From JAFKKF01 sp035651055 (lineage in GTDB: Bacteria; Pseudomonadota; Alphaproteobacteria; Rhizobiales; Kaistiaceae): a stretch of 64,000 nucleotides of DNA. The notes below the pieces were generated by a model. The model was not told the DNA's origin. It was given only the letters and a program-made list of their open reading frames with translations, and made no database searches. Below are positions 1-7,991 of the stretch, piece after piece. The stretch is taken from NCBI GenBank assembly GCA_035651055.1, contig DASRGK010000109.1, positions 1 to 64,000 of the forward strand, written 5' to 3'. Position 1 is the first letter of the stretch, and each line of letters begins with the position of its first letter. Both the position numbers and the translations under genes were made by a program.

Positions 1-309
1 CGCCGCCGCCGCGCGCCACGAGCGCCAGACGCTTTGGACTAGGCCGAGGCGGGCCTCGTCCTCGATCAGGTCGTCCCAGCCGCAGAAGTCGACGATTGCC
101 TCGACCGTCGCGGCGGGCGCGGCACGCGTCGCGCGCCAGCGGCGCAGCCAGGGCGCGTCGTCGGGCGGCTTCTCCAGCCGTCCGGTGGCGGCGCGCAGGC
201 CCCGCATCTCGGCGTGACGCCGCAGTTCGCTGCGGAAAAGCCGGTAGTAGGGGGCAACCCCGCGCGGATCGTAGCCGGGGACGTAGAAGACCTGACGGCG
301 GCGGATCAC
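1..309 (-). CDS. Conserved hypothetical protein, N-terminal part (cut by window edge)
   Basis: This frame reads leftward from a GTG at 309 and stays open to the window edge, giving 103 residues. The protein begins IRRRQVFYVPGYDPRG and continues with YYRLFRSELRRH. From memory this N-terminus is typical of a conserved alphaproteobacterial protein sometimes labelled a lipase or alpha/beta hydrolase; VPGYDPRG would then be the strand-loop after the first beta strand, but no catalytic residues lie in the visible part. It is divergent from the PadR gene and the two share the roughly 180-bp control region. The family assignment is tentative; that it is coding is more certain. Confidence 0.6.
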   Translation of the reverse strand, partial: MIRRRQVFYVPGYDPRGVAPYYRLFRSELRRHAEMRGLRAATGRLEKPPDDAPWLRRWRATRAAPAATVEAIVDFCGWDDLIEDEARLGLVQSVWRSWRAAAA

Positions 310-401
310 GGCATGGTTCCGGCGGGATTGATGCCGGATCGTAGCCGGATTTCACGGATCGGAAATGTCAAACGGTTCGTTTCCAGGCCCAAGTCTGTGT
401 C

Positions 402-423
402 AGATATACCGTCCGATATATCT
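402..423. promoter_or_regulatory. Inverted repeat AGATATA-N8-TATATCT, candidate PadR operator 1
   Basis: Arms AGATATA (402-408) and TATATCT (417-423) are perfect reverse complements separated by 8 bp. It lies just upstream of, and touches, the TTGACA box of the padR promoter, in an AT-rich island within GC-rich DNA. Its half-site resembles that of the palindrome at 453-474, as expected for a regulator binding two sites in its own promoter. Binding is inferred. Confidence 0.5.
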
Positions 424-451
424 TGACAGCGACAGGAGCGCTTCCTAACTT
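423..451 (+). promoter_or_regulatory. Candidate sigma-70 promoter of the padR-family gene
   Basis: TTGACA at 423-428 is followed after 17 bp by TAACTT at 446-451. The -35 box matches consensus perfectly and the -10 is weak. The start point would fall inside the palindrome at 453-474, a layout suited to autorepression. Confidence 0.45.
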
Positions 452-452
452 G

Positions 453-474
453 CGCTATATCGAACGATATAGCG
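453..474. promoter_or_regulatory. 22-bp palindrome, candidate PadR operator 2
   Basis: Arms CGCTATATCG (453-462) and CGATATAGCG (465-474) are perfect reverse complements around a central AA. It sits between the -10 box and the start codon at 489, covering the expected transcription start. PadR regulators are dimers that bind palindromes of about this size, so autoregulation is the simplest reading. Confidence 0.6.
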
Positions 475-488
475 ATCGGAGAAGCGAC

Positions 489-1151
489 ATGTTTCATCAC
501 GGGCGGAATGACGAAGCCTGGTTTGCCGGACCGCGTGGCGGGCCGGGCGGCGGATGGGGCCGCGGTTTTCGCGGCGGCCGCGGATGGGGCGGCGGCGCGT
601 TCCGCGTCGGCAAGATGCTCGCCGACGGCGACCTGCGCCTGATCGTGCTTGCCCTCCTCGAAGAGACGCCGCGGCACGGCTACGACATCATCAAGGCGCT
701 CGAGGAGCGCTCGAGCGGCATCTACAGCCCCTCGCCGGGCGTCGTCTATCCGACGCTGACCTTCCTCGAGGAAGCCGGCTACGTGGTCGCCGCCAGCGAA
801 GGCAACAAGAAGACCTACTCGATCACCGCCGCCGGCCGCGCCCATCTCGACGAGAACCGCGACCTCGCCGATATGGCCTTGAACGGCATCCGCAAGTTCG
901 GCGAGCGGATGGCCCAGGCCCGCGCCTGGTGGGACCGCTCGACCCGCGGCGGCGACACCGCGCCGGACCGCGATATTCCGGATGTCGTGGATGAACTCAA
1001 CGACGCGCGCCGCGAGCTGAAGGCCGCCATCGCCGAACGCCTCGGCGCCAGCGAAGACGAGCAGCGCCGCGTCGCCGGAATCCTCCGCGATGCCGCGCGC
1101 GCCATCCGCGCTTCGTCTCCTCCCAAGACCGAAGACAGCGTCGACCTCTGA
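489..1151 (+). CDS. PadR-family transcriptional regulator
   Basis: A 220-residue DNA-binding regulator. The ATG at 489 is preceded by GGAG at good spacing; the frame is open further upstream but that part crosses the promoter and operators. Residues 1-40 are rich in Gly, Trp and Arg (GGPGGGWGRGFRGGRGW), an unstructured tail seen in some PadR proteins. Residues about 43-120 form the PadR winged helix, with LRLIVLALLEETPRHGYDI and VYPTLTFLEEAGYV as typical signatures. The C-terminal helices (about 125-205) should form the dimer. PadR proteins are usually repressors released by small hydrophobic molecules or stress. The target is probably its own promoter and possibly the divergent gene at 1-309. 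Confidence 0.9.
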   Translation: MFHHGRNDEAWFAGPRGGPGGGWGRGFRGGRGWGGGAFRVGKMLADGDLRLIVLALLEETPRHGYDIIKALEERSSGIYSPSPGVVYPTLTFLEEAGYVVAASEGNKKTYSITAAGRAHLDENRDLADMALNGIRKFGERMAQARAWWDRSTRGGDTAPDRDIPDVVDELNDARRELKAAIAERLGASEDEQRRVAGILRDAARAIRASSPPKTEDSVDL

Positions 1152-1189
1152 CGCCGAGAAGGGAGGGTGCGGTCCCGCCGCGCCCTCCC

Positions 1190-2036
1190 TCACTTCGCGG
1201 CAAGGAATCGGGCGAAGGCTTCCTTGTAGTCGGGATGCCAGCGCGAAAGCGGCGGCCGGTTCTCGACGATGTCTCCGGCGGCCCAGAGGATGCGCCGGGC
1301 GTCGATCTCGCGGGTCACTTCGTTGTCCGGGCAAAGGATGTAGAAATCCCCGCGGGCGAGCGACTGGAACATGTAGTCGACTACCTGGTCCGCGGTCCAC
1401 GCACCCGCCGGCTTCTCGGCGGCCGTGCCGGCGGTCAGCCCAGTGAAGGTCCAGCCCGGGATGAGTAGATGCGCGGTGATCCGGCAGTCCTTCGTATTGC
1501 GGAGCGCGTGCTGGAGTCCTTCGGTCACCGCCCGCACGCCGGCCTTCGAGACGTTATAGGCCGTGTCGCCCGGCGGCGAGGTGATGCCCTGCTTCGAGCC
1601 GGTATTGACCACGATCGCCTCCCTGCCCGCGGCGATCATCGCCGGCAGGAACGCATGCACGCCGTTGATGACGCCCCAGAGATTGACTCCGATCACGCGC
1701 TGCCAGCGCTCATAGTGATCGAACGGCCCGCCGCCCGGTCCCGTCCCGGCATTGTTCATGAGGAATGCGATGTCGCCGAGAACTGCATCGGCGGCTTCCT
1801 TTACCCGGTCGACGTCCTCGCGCCGGGCGACGTCGCAACGGACCGTGCTGACCTCGGCGCCGGCTTTGGCAACCGACCGAATCTCGGCGGCCGCGCGGTC
1901 GAGCCGCCTGGTCGAGATCGGCGATCAGCACGTTCATGCCGCGGCCGGCAAGCTGCTTCGCCGTCGCGAGGCCGATGCCGCTCGCGCCGCCGGTGATCAC
2001 CGCGCCGCGCCCAGGGGCGAATATCCGTTCCGTCAT
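1190..2036 (-). pseudogene. Short-chain dehydrogenase/reductase with an internal frameshift
   Basis: The gene starts at ATG 2036, behind GGGAG, and begins MTERIFAPGRGAVITGG, with the Rossmann motif TGGASGIG. The frame breaks near 1904: the coding sense moves to another frame and resumes as LDRAAAEIRSVAKAG, then MNNAGTG (the SDR NNAG motif) and YNVSK (catalytic Tyr and Lys), ending at 1190. One extra base (or two missing) after the codons for DLDQA explains it. Both parts are well conserved and together give a normal SDR of about 280 residues. It is therefore a very recent pseudogene, a sequencing or assembly error, or a programmed shift, in that order of caution. The substrate is unknown. Confidence 0.8.
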
Positions 2037-2447
2037 GTTTTTGCTGCTCCCGGGAAATGGGTTCATTAACGCGTTGCACGGCGGTTCGCGCTCTGTCGGC
2101 CCGGTCGCTCGTGCACAAGGGATGAAAGCACAAACAAGCGCAGCGCGATAACACCGCGTCCCGCGCATCGGCCGAATGCCGCCCATTGTTCCGGCACGGT
2201 TTTGCGTCAAGATGCGGACGCCTCGGTCGAATCGTCCGGCAAGCCGGACTGGGGAGCACCGACGGACATCGGTGGCTTTGAAGGCCTGATCCTCAGGCTC
2301 TGCCGGCCCCGAGCGACCGGCAGCGAGGGCGCGGGCATCCTCGGACGGCCGCGCGCGCTCTCCGCGCGGACGGGTTGGACTTGAGCTTGGGCGCGGCCGG
2401 CGGAATTTCGACGCCCAAGGTCCAGAGCGGTAGGTGCTGCCTTGCCC
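2037..2447. other. Intergenic region with two small hairpins
   Basis: No convincing gene was seen between the SDR and patatin genes. Two adjacent perfect inverted repeats are present: GTCCGGC/GCCGGAC at 2234-2249 and CACCGA/TCGGTG at 2257-2274. Neither is followed by a clear T-run. The region must hold the SDR promoter (leftward) and the patatin promoter (rightward). Confidence 0.4.
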
Positions 2448-3320
2448 ATGCCCCCTCAACCTCGCCAGCATCCGGAGTCGCTCGGCAAGCCGCGCACCGT
2501 CGCCCTCGCCCTTGGATCGGGAGGGGCTCGCGGGTTGGCGCATATTCCGGTGCTCGAGGCCCTGGATGAGCTCGGCGTCGCTCCGGTTGCAGTCGCCGGC
2601 GCCTCGATAGGCGCGGTGGTCGGGTCGGGATACGCGGCGGGGATGAGCGGCAGGGAAATCCGGGCCTATGCCGAGGAAACGCTGTTCGGGCGTTCGGAGG
2701 TCGTGCGCCGGCTGTTCTCGCTGCAGCTCGGAGAAGCGCGGAAGCGGTTTGCCGAGTCAGGATCCCTGCGCGGCCTCGGCGCCCAGCTTAACGCGGCTGT
2801 CGTCCTGGAGGAATTTCTTCCGGACAGGGTGCCGCGAACCTTCGAGGAACTCAGGATACCGCTGCACGTGGTCACGACCGATGTCTGGAACCGCGTGGAG
2901 CGTGTCATCCGCTCCGGGTCTCTCCGTTCTGCGGTCGCCGGATCCATGGCGATACCGGGCGTATTGCAGCCCGTGATGCACGACGACCGGTTGCTGATTG
3001 ACGGCGGGACCGTAAATCCCCTGCCCTTCGACACGCTGCGCGCCACGGCGGATATCGTCGTGGCCGTCGACGTCACGCGCTCGATCGAATGCGCCGAGGG
3101 CACGATTCCGTCGCCGATCAATTCCCTGTTTCTGGCGCTCGACATCATGACGCATACAATCGTCGGCGCGAAGCTTCACCGGGGCGCGCCGGACATTCTC
3201 TTGCGGCCGGCGGTCGGTGTTTTCGGGTCACTCGATTTTCTGCGTGCCGCCGAAATCCTCAAAGCCTCGGAACCCGTCAAGGAAGAATTGAAACGGCGCC
3301 TTGGCGAATTGCTGGGATGA
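2448..3320 (+). CDS. Patatin-like phospholipase (RssA type)
   Basis: A 290-residue cytoplasmic lipid acyl hydrolase of the bacterial patatin family. The oxyanion loop GSGGARG is at about residues 23-29, the nucleophile elbow GASIG carries Ser53, and LLIDGG supplies the catalytic Asp of the Ser-Asp dyad. VAGSMAIPGVLQPV is the usual family stretch before the DGG motif. The length matches RssA/YlbK-like proteins. ATG 2448 is used; TTG 2442 in the same frame is an alternative because GGTAGGTG lies closer to it. No signal peptide is visible. The physiological substrate cannot be read from sequence. It stands alone, flanked by an opposing gene. Confidence 0.9.
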   Translation: MPPQPRQHPESLGKPRTVALALGSGGARGLAHIPVLEALDELGVAPVAVAGASIGAVVGSGYAAGMSGREIRAYAEETLFGRSEVVRRLFSLQLGEARKRFAESGSLRGLGAQLNAAVVLEEFLPDRVPRTFEELRIPLHVVTTDVWNRVERVIRSGSLRSAVAGSMAIPGVLQPVMHDDRLLIDGGTVNPLPFDTLRATADIVVAVDVTRSIECAEGTIPSPINSLFLALDIMTHTIVGAKLHRGAPDILLRPAVGVFGSLDFLRAAEILKASEPVKEELKRRLGELLG

Positions 3321-3395
3321 GGCGTCGCAGGCGCACGCCGGGTCCGGCCGGTTTTCGCCCGCTTCCTCGCTCCTGCGGCCAGGCGCCGGAGAGAA

Positions 3396-5594
3396 TCAGG
3401 CGCGAAGCTTCTCCGTGAGCGTCCCGCTCGTCGCCGCCTGACGGCGGAGCGTCGCCTCGAATTCGGGCGCCGAGAGCGGCCGCGAGTACAGGTAGCCCTG
3501 GAACAGACGGCAGCCGAACTGCCAGAGGAGCAGCCGCTGCACCTCCGTCTCGACGCCCTCGGCGACCACCGCCACGCCGAGGTTCCGGGCGATGCTGACG
3601 ATCGTCTGGACGATGAACTGGTCGTTGGCGCTGGCTTCGAGGTCCTGGACGAATGTACGGTCGATCTTCAGCGCATCGATCGGCAGGTTCTTCAAGTAGG
3701 CGAGCGAAGAATAGCCGGTGCCGAAATCGTCGAGCGAGAACCGGATGCCCTTCGCGCGAAGCTCGCGCATGGTCGCCAGAACCGTTTCGGTATCGCCGAG
3801 GACGACCTTCTCGGTCAGTTCCAGCGTCAGTCGGGAAGGCTCCGCGCCCGCCTCATCCAGGGTCTTCACCAGATTGTCGGCAAATCCGCGCCGTGCCAGC
3901 TGGGCCGCCGTGATGTTCACCGCCAGGTGCAGGTGCGCCGTGACCGGATCGGCCTGCCAGCGCGCGAGGACTCCCACCGCCGCACGCAGGACGAAGGCGT
4001 CGATGGCGCTCGAAAGTCCCGTGCTCTCCGCCAGGCCGAGGAATTCGTCCGGCGCAAGATAGCCGCGCGAGGGATGATGCCAACGGATCAGCGCCTCCGC
4101 CGAAACCCAATGGCCGTAAACGTCGACCTGGGGCTGGAAGAGAAGATCGAACTGCTCCTCCTGGATGGCGCGGCGGAGGTCGTTGGTCAGCGAAACCCGG
4201 CTTTCCAGTTCCTCCAGCATCCTCGGCTCGAAGAAGGCGAGCCCGCCGCCGCGGAGGCTCTTCGCCTCATACATTGCTAGGTCGGCGCGCTTCAGGACGT
4301 CGTCGATATTGGCCCCGGCGGGAAGGAAGAGCGCGACGCCGACGCTCGCGGTGGTCTGGAAGGAAATGCCGTCGAGGACGAACGGCTCGACCAGCGCCGC
4401 CGCGATCTCCCGTCCGGCTGCCGCGGCCGCCGCCTCTGCCGCCCCGCGGTCGCGGCCGAGCCGACAGAGGACCATCACGAATTCATCGCCGCCCTGCCGG
4501 GCGAGGAACGCCTTGCCGGCGGCCACTGCGGACAGGCGGGAAGCGACCTGCCGCAGCATCCGGTCGCCGGTCTCGTGCCCCTTGGTGTCGTTGAGCTGCT
4601 TGAACTGGTCGAGGTCGATGAACAGGACCGCGGACCACGAATCGTCGTCGACGGCCGCGACCATTTCGGCAAGCCGGTTCATCAGCGAGGTCCGGTTGGG
4701 CAGGTCGGTCAGCGGATCGAAATAGGCAAGCCGCTCGACCCGGGCTTCGGCGCGCTTCCGCCCGGTGATGTCGCTGATCGATCCGTGCCACAGGATCGAA
4801 CCGTCCGGCTCGCGCTCCGGCACCGACTGCCCGAACACCCATTTCTCGATGCCGTCGGGGGTGATGATCCGGTACTCGCATTCGCGCATCGACATGGCTG
4901 CGATGGCGTGCCGGAATGACGCCATCACCCGCTCGCGATCCTCGGGGTGAATCCGCTTCAGAAGCAGCGAGCCGTCCTGGACCACATCCTCTGGATCGAT
5001 GCCGAGAATTGTCTTGAGGCCTGCGCTCGCATAGGGGATCTGGGACGTGCCATCCGGTCCCATCCTGTGCTGGTAGAGGCAGACCGGCATGATCGAGGTG
5101 ATCTTGTCGTAGCGCGCCTGCAGTTCGAGGCGCCTCACCGTCTCGGTAACCTCGCGCACGGTGCCGTCATAGTAGAGCGGCGCCCCGGTTACCCGGTCGC
5201 GGACCAGCCGCGTGTTCTCCTCGATCCAGATCCGGTCTCGCGTCTTATGCCGGTAGACCTCCGAGACGATGCCCTCGGCCTTTCCCTGGCGCAGGAGGAT
5301 ATCGTGTATTTCGGCACGCCGCTGCGGATCGACGTACCACTCGGTGGCGATATCGTTGACCCCGGCGAGCATCTCGGCCTCGGACTCGTAACCGTTCAGC
5401 CTGACCAGCGCGGGGTTGGCGCTGATCATCCTGCCGCCGAGCGTCGAGCGGAAGACGCCTTCACGGAGGTTGTCGTACAGGTCGCGGAAGCTCTGCTCGG
5501 ATTGCCTGATACGCCTCAGGGCTGACTGGCGGTCGATCGCCAACAGCGCGATGGCGATGCAGGCCAGGATCGAAGCGGCCAGCGAAGCAGCCAT
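3396..5594 (-). CDS. PAS-PAS-GGDEF-EAL c-di-GMP signalling protein
   Basis: A 732-residue protein anchored by one N-terminal membrane helix (about residues 3-20), then two PAS/PAC sensor domains (about 30-150 and 165-285), a GGDEF domain (about 300-455) and an EAL domain (about 470-715). The active-site motif ARQGGDEF is intact, as are EALIRW, ELTEKV and DDFGTGYSSL of the phosphodiesterase, so both synthesis and breakdown of c-di-GMP are possible. A stop codon lies in frame upstream of ATG 5594, so the lack of a periplasmic domain is genuine. Gene-specific input signals are unknown. It is monocistronic, between the convergent patatin gene and gpt. Confidence 0.92.
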   Translation of the reverse strand: MAASLAASILACIAIALLAIDRQSALRRIRQSEQSFRDLYDNLREGVFRSTLGGRMISANPALVRLNGYESEAEMLAGVNDIATEWYVDPQRRAEIHDILLRQGKAEGIVSEVYRHKTRDRIWIEENTRLVRDRVTGAPLYYDGTVREVTETVRRLELQARYDKITSIMPVCLYQHRMGPDGTSQIPYASAGLKTILGIDPEDVVQDGSLLLKRIHPEDRERVMASFRHAIAAMSMRECEYRIITPDGIEKWVFGQSVPEREPDGSILWHGSISDITGRKRAEARVERLAYFDPLTDLPNRTSLMNRLAEMVAAVDDDSWSAVLFIDLDQFKQLNDTKGHETGDRMLRQVASRLSAVAAGKAFLARQGGDEFVMVLCRLGRDRGAAEAAAAAAGREIAAALVEPFVLDGISFQTTASVGVALFLPAGANIDDVLKRADLAMYEAKSLRGGGLAFFEPRMLEELESRVSLTNDLRRAIQEEQFDLLFQPQVDVYGHWVSAEALIRWHHPSRGYLAPDEFLGLAESTGLSSAIDAFVLRAAVGVLARWQADPVTAHLHLAVNITAAQLARRGFADNLVKTLDEAGAEPSRLTLELTEKVVLGDTETVLATMRELRAKGIRFSLDDFGTGYSSLAYLKNLPIDALKIDRTFVQDLEASANDQFIVQTIVSIARNLGVAVVAEGVETEVQRLLLWQFGCRLFQGYLYSRPLSAPEFEATLRRQAATSGTLTEKLRA

Positions 5595-5766
5595 GTTGTT
5601 GGAGCGTGTCGATCCCAGCGGCGGGCAGGATAGGCCCGATCACCGCCGGAAATGCACTGCAAACCGCAAAGATAGGATTAAACCGTCCCACCGATTTTGA
5701 CGTTTTCGCCACGATACGGGCCGTTTGCACGGCAGGGTAAACGGCCGGGCGCGAATTCGACGGGAT

Positions 5767-6282
5767 CTAACCGGCGGTTCCCTGCGCGATCGGCGGCTGG
5801 AACGAATAGCCCATGTCCCAGGGGAAGTAGATCCAGGTGTCCTGGCTGACCTCGGTGATGAACGTATCGACCAGCGGCCGGCCGGCCGGCTTGGCATACA
5901 TCGTCGCGTAGTGGCAGCGCGGCAGCATTTCGCGGACGAGCCTGGCGGTCTTTCCGGTGTCGACGAGGTCGTCGATGACCAGCACCGCTGAGCCGCTGCC
6001 GCCGGCCAGGTTGATGATTTCCGGGCTGACCCGCTTCAGCACCTCCAGGCCGCCCTGATCGCGGTACTCGTGATAGGAGGCGACGCAGACCGTCTCGATC
6101 AGGCGGATGCCCAGTTCGCGGGCAATGATCGCCGCCGGCACGAGCCCGCCGCGGGTGACGCAAACGATCGCCTGCCAGGTCTTGCCGCCCTGCCCGCCCA
6201 GGCGCCAGGCGAGCGCGCGGGCGTCGCGATGGAACTGATCCCACGAAACCGGGAAGGCCTTTTCCGCTCTTGGCTCGGCCAC
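5767..6282 (-). CDS. gpt: Xanthine(-guanine) phosphoribosyltransferase
   Basis: A purine salvage enzyme that transfers phosphoribose from PRPP to xanthine or guanine. The protein (171 residues from the chosen start) has KAFPVSWDQFHRDARALAW at the N-terminus, as in rhizobial Gpt, then VTRGGLVPAA, the PRPP-binding loop VLVIDDLVDTGKT, and KPAGRPLVDTF and QDTWIYFPWDMG near the end. GTG 6282 is chosen because AAGGAG (6289-6294) lies 6 bp upstream. ATG 6324 in the same frame would add 14 unconserved residues. Confidence 0.93.
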   Translation of the reverse strand: MAEPRAEKAFPVSWDQFHRDARALAWRLGGQGGKTWQAIVCVTRGGLVPAAIIARELGIRLIETVCVASYHEYRDQGGLEVLKRVSPEIINLAGGSGSAVLVIDDLVDTGKTARLVREMLPRCHYATMYAKPAGRPLVDTFITEVSQDTWIYFPWDMGYSFQPPIAQGTAG

Positions 6283-6520
6283 GTTCGGCTCCTTCTCTTT
6301 CCGTTCTGGTATCAGAACGGCCACGGCCGGGGCAGCCGGGCCGGTTCAATCCACAGCTAAATCGCCGGTGGAAGGTGCAGCACCGTATCGAGGCTCTGTC
6401 CCGGTTTCCGCTTTCGCAGGGGGACGGCGGGGGTGGGCAGCACAGCGGTCGCCGCCTCTCCCAAACGACACGGGAGCGGCGGCGGCCCAGTGGAGGGCCG
6501 CCTGCCACAGGGCCCTGAGG

Positions 6521-7960
6521 TCAGAGTCCTTCCAGGAAATCGATCAGCGCCTTGCGGTCCGCCGCGTCTGCCGTGCGGAACGCTTCCTTCGCGGCCTCGC
6601 CCTCGCCGCCATGCCAGAGGATCGCCTCGGCGAAGCCGCGGGCGCGGCCATCATGGAGGAGGCGGTCGTGGCCGTTGACGCGGGGTACGAGGCCGAGCCC
6701 CCAGAGCGGCGGCGTCCGCCATTCCGAGCCGGTCGCCGAACCGTCCGGGCGACGATCGGCGAGGCCCTCGCCCATGTCGTGGAGGAGAAGGTCGGTGAAG
6801 GGATGGAACGTCTGGCCGGCGAGTTCGGGGAACGGCGCGTTCGCCGCGGTCTTCAATGTCGGGACATGACAGGACGCGCAGCCGAAGCGGCGGAAGAGGT
6901 CGAGCCCATGCTCGGCCGCCGGCCCGTCGATCCGGGCATTCGGCACGGCAATGGTCTCGACGTAAAGGACCAGCCGGTCGAGGAAGCTGTCACCGAGGTC
7001 GGGACCGGTATCGGCCGCCGCGGCGACGCAGTCCTTCTCCACCGGCGTGCAGTTCTTCGCCGGGAAGAGCGACGAGGTAAGGCCGATGTCGCCATGCGCG
7101 GCGCCGGCCGCCTGCTCGCGGAGCGTCGCGACATTGGCCTTCCAGCCGAAGCGGCCGATCGCCTGCCCGCCCTTGCCGTCCGGCAGCCAGTTGATCCGGC
7201 CGGAGATGCCGTCGGCGTCGGCATCGTCGGGATCGGCGAGCGCTTCCAGCGTCGCGTCCGGCACCGCCGCGAGGAGGCCAAGGCCGATCACCTGCGGCGA
7301 GACGCGCGGGCTGAACGGGGCATCGTCGAGCGGACCGTAGGCGAGGCCGGCGAAGCGGTAGTGCGGAACGAGGAGCGTGTACGGGGTGCCGTCGCCGTAG
7401 GATCCGGCCGCTTCGGTATAGTCGACGAGCGCCCTGCCCTCGGGCTTCACGCCGAGCACGGCATTGTCGTTGAGCTGGTCGCCGTATTCGGGGTGCGGGC
7501 CCTTCCCGTCCGGCGCGGACAGGCGGACGAGCATCGAATCCATCGGGCCGCCGGCGGTCTCGGGTGGGCGCCCGCGGCCGTCGCGGACATGACAGCCGGA
7601 GCAGGAGTTGCGGTTGAAGAGCGGTCCGAGGCCGTCGAACAGTTTCACCGAGGCTGGGTACTCGACCCAGTTGGTGTTGAAGATGCGGTTGCCGAAGAAG
7701 AACGGCCGCTCTCGCGCCCCGGGCGAATTGGCGGCCATGTAGGTGAACGCCTTGTCGGTGGCGATGACCCGGGTCGTGTCGCCGCCGAGGTTCGGCGAGA
7801 AGGGCGCGGCGACCAGCGCGGCGCGGACCGGATTGTCGCCCGCCGCGCGGATGCCCGGGACGGCGGCGGCCGCGGCGAGGGCCGCGAGGGCGAGGACGGC
7901 GAGGCGCTTCCCCCGCCACCCGCCGGGGCGGCGGACGGACGTGGCTTCAGTGCGCGGCAA
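6521..7960 (-). CDS. Di-heme cytochrome c oxidoreductase (DUF1111/thiol oxidoreductase-like)
   Basis: A 479-residue exported c-type cytochrome. An N-terminal hydrophobic segment (about 19-40) ends in AAG and acts as the signal. Two heme-attachment motifs are present: CSGCH at about residue 118, followed by VRDGRGRPP, and CASCH in the C-terminal half. The sequence matches the DUF1111 (COG3488) family of the peroxidase-like di-heme proteins. It lies 31 bp downstream of the imelysin gene on the same strand, so the two are an operon. This pairing recurs in iron-regulated loci of proteobacteria. Inferred role: periplasmic redox partner in iron handling; the substrate is unproven. Confidence 0.88.
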   Translation of the reverse strand: MPRTEATSVRRPGGWRGKRLAVLALAALAAAAAVPGIRAAGDNPVRAALVAAPFSPNLGGDTTRVIATDKAFTYMAANSPGARERPFFFGNRIFNTNWVEYPASVKLFDGLGPLFNRNSCSGCHVRDGRGRPPETAGGPMDSMLVRLSAPDGKGPHPEYGDQLNDNAVLGVKPEGRALVDYTEAAGSYGDGTPYTLLVPHYRFAGLAYGPLDDAPFSPRVSPQVIGLGLLAAVPDATLEALADPDDADADGISGRINWLPDGKGGQAIGRFGWKANVATLREQAAGAAHGDIGLTSSLFPAKNCTPVEKDCVAAAADTGPDLGDSFLDRLVLYVETIAVPNARIDGPAAEHGLDLFRRFGCASCHVPTLKTAANAPFPELAGQTFHPFTDLLLHDMGEGLADRRPDGSATGSEWRTPPLWGLGLVPRVNGHDRLLHDGRARGFAEAILWHGGEGEAAKEAFRTADAADRKALIDFLEGL

Positions 7961-7991
7961 GGCTCTGCTTCATGCTCGGGCCACGCTCTTC

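Noticed and set aside
5461..5730. Alternative N-terminal frame upstream of the PAS-GGDEF-EAL gene, as if frameshifted
   Set aside because: An in-frame stop lies upstream of the ATG, and the alternative frame shows no sensor-like sequence joined to the PAS domain.
6283..6520. Possible gene or element in the 240-bp gap between gpt and the di-heme oxidoreductase gene
   Set aside because: Frames there are shadows, and no repeat or clear terminator could be supported.
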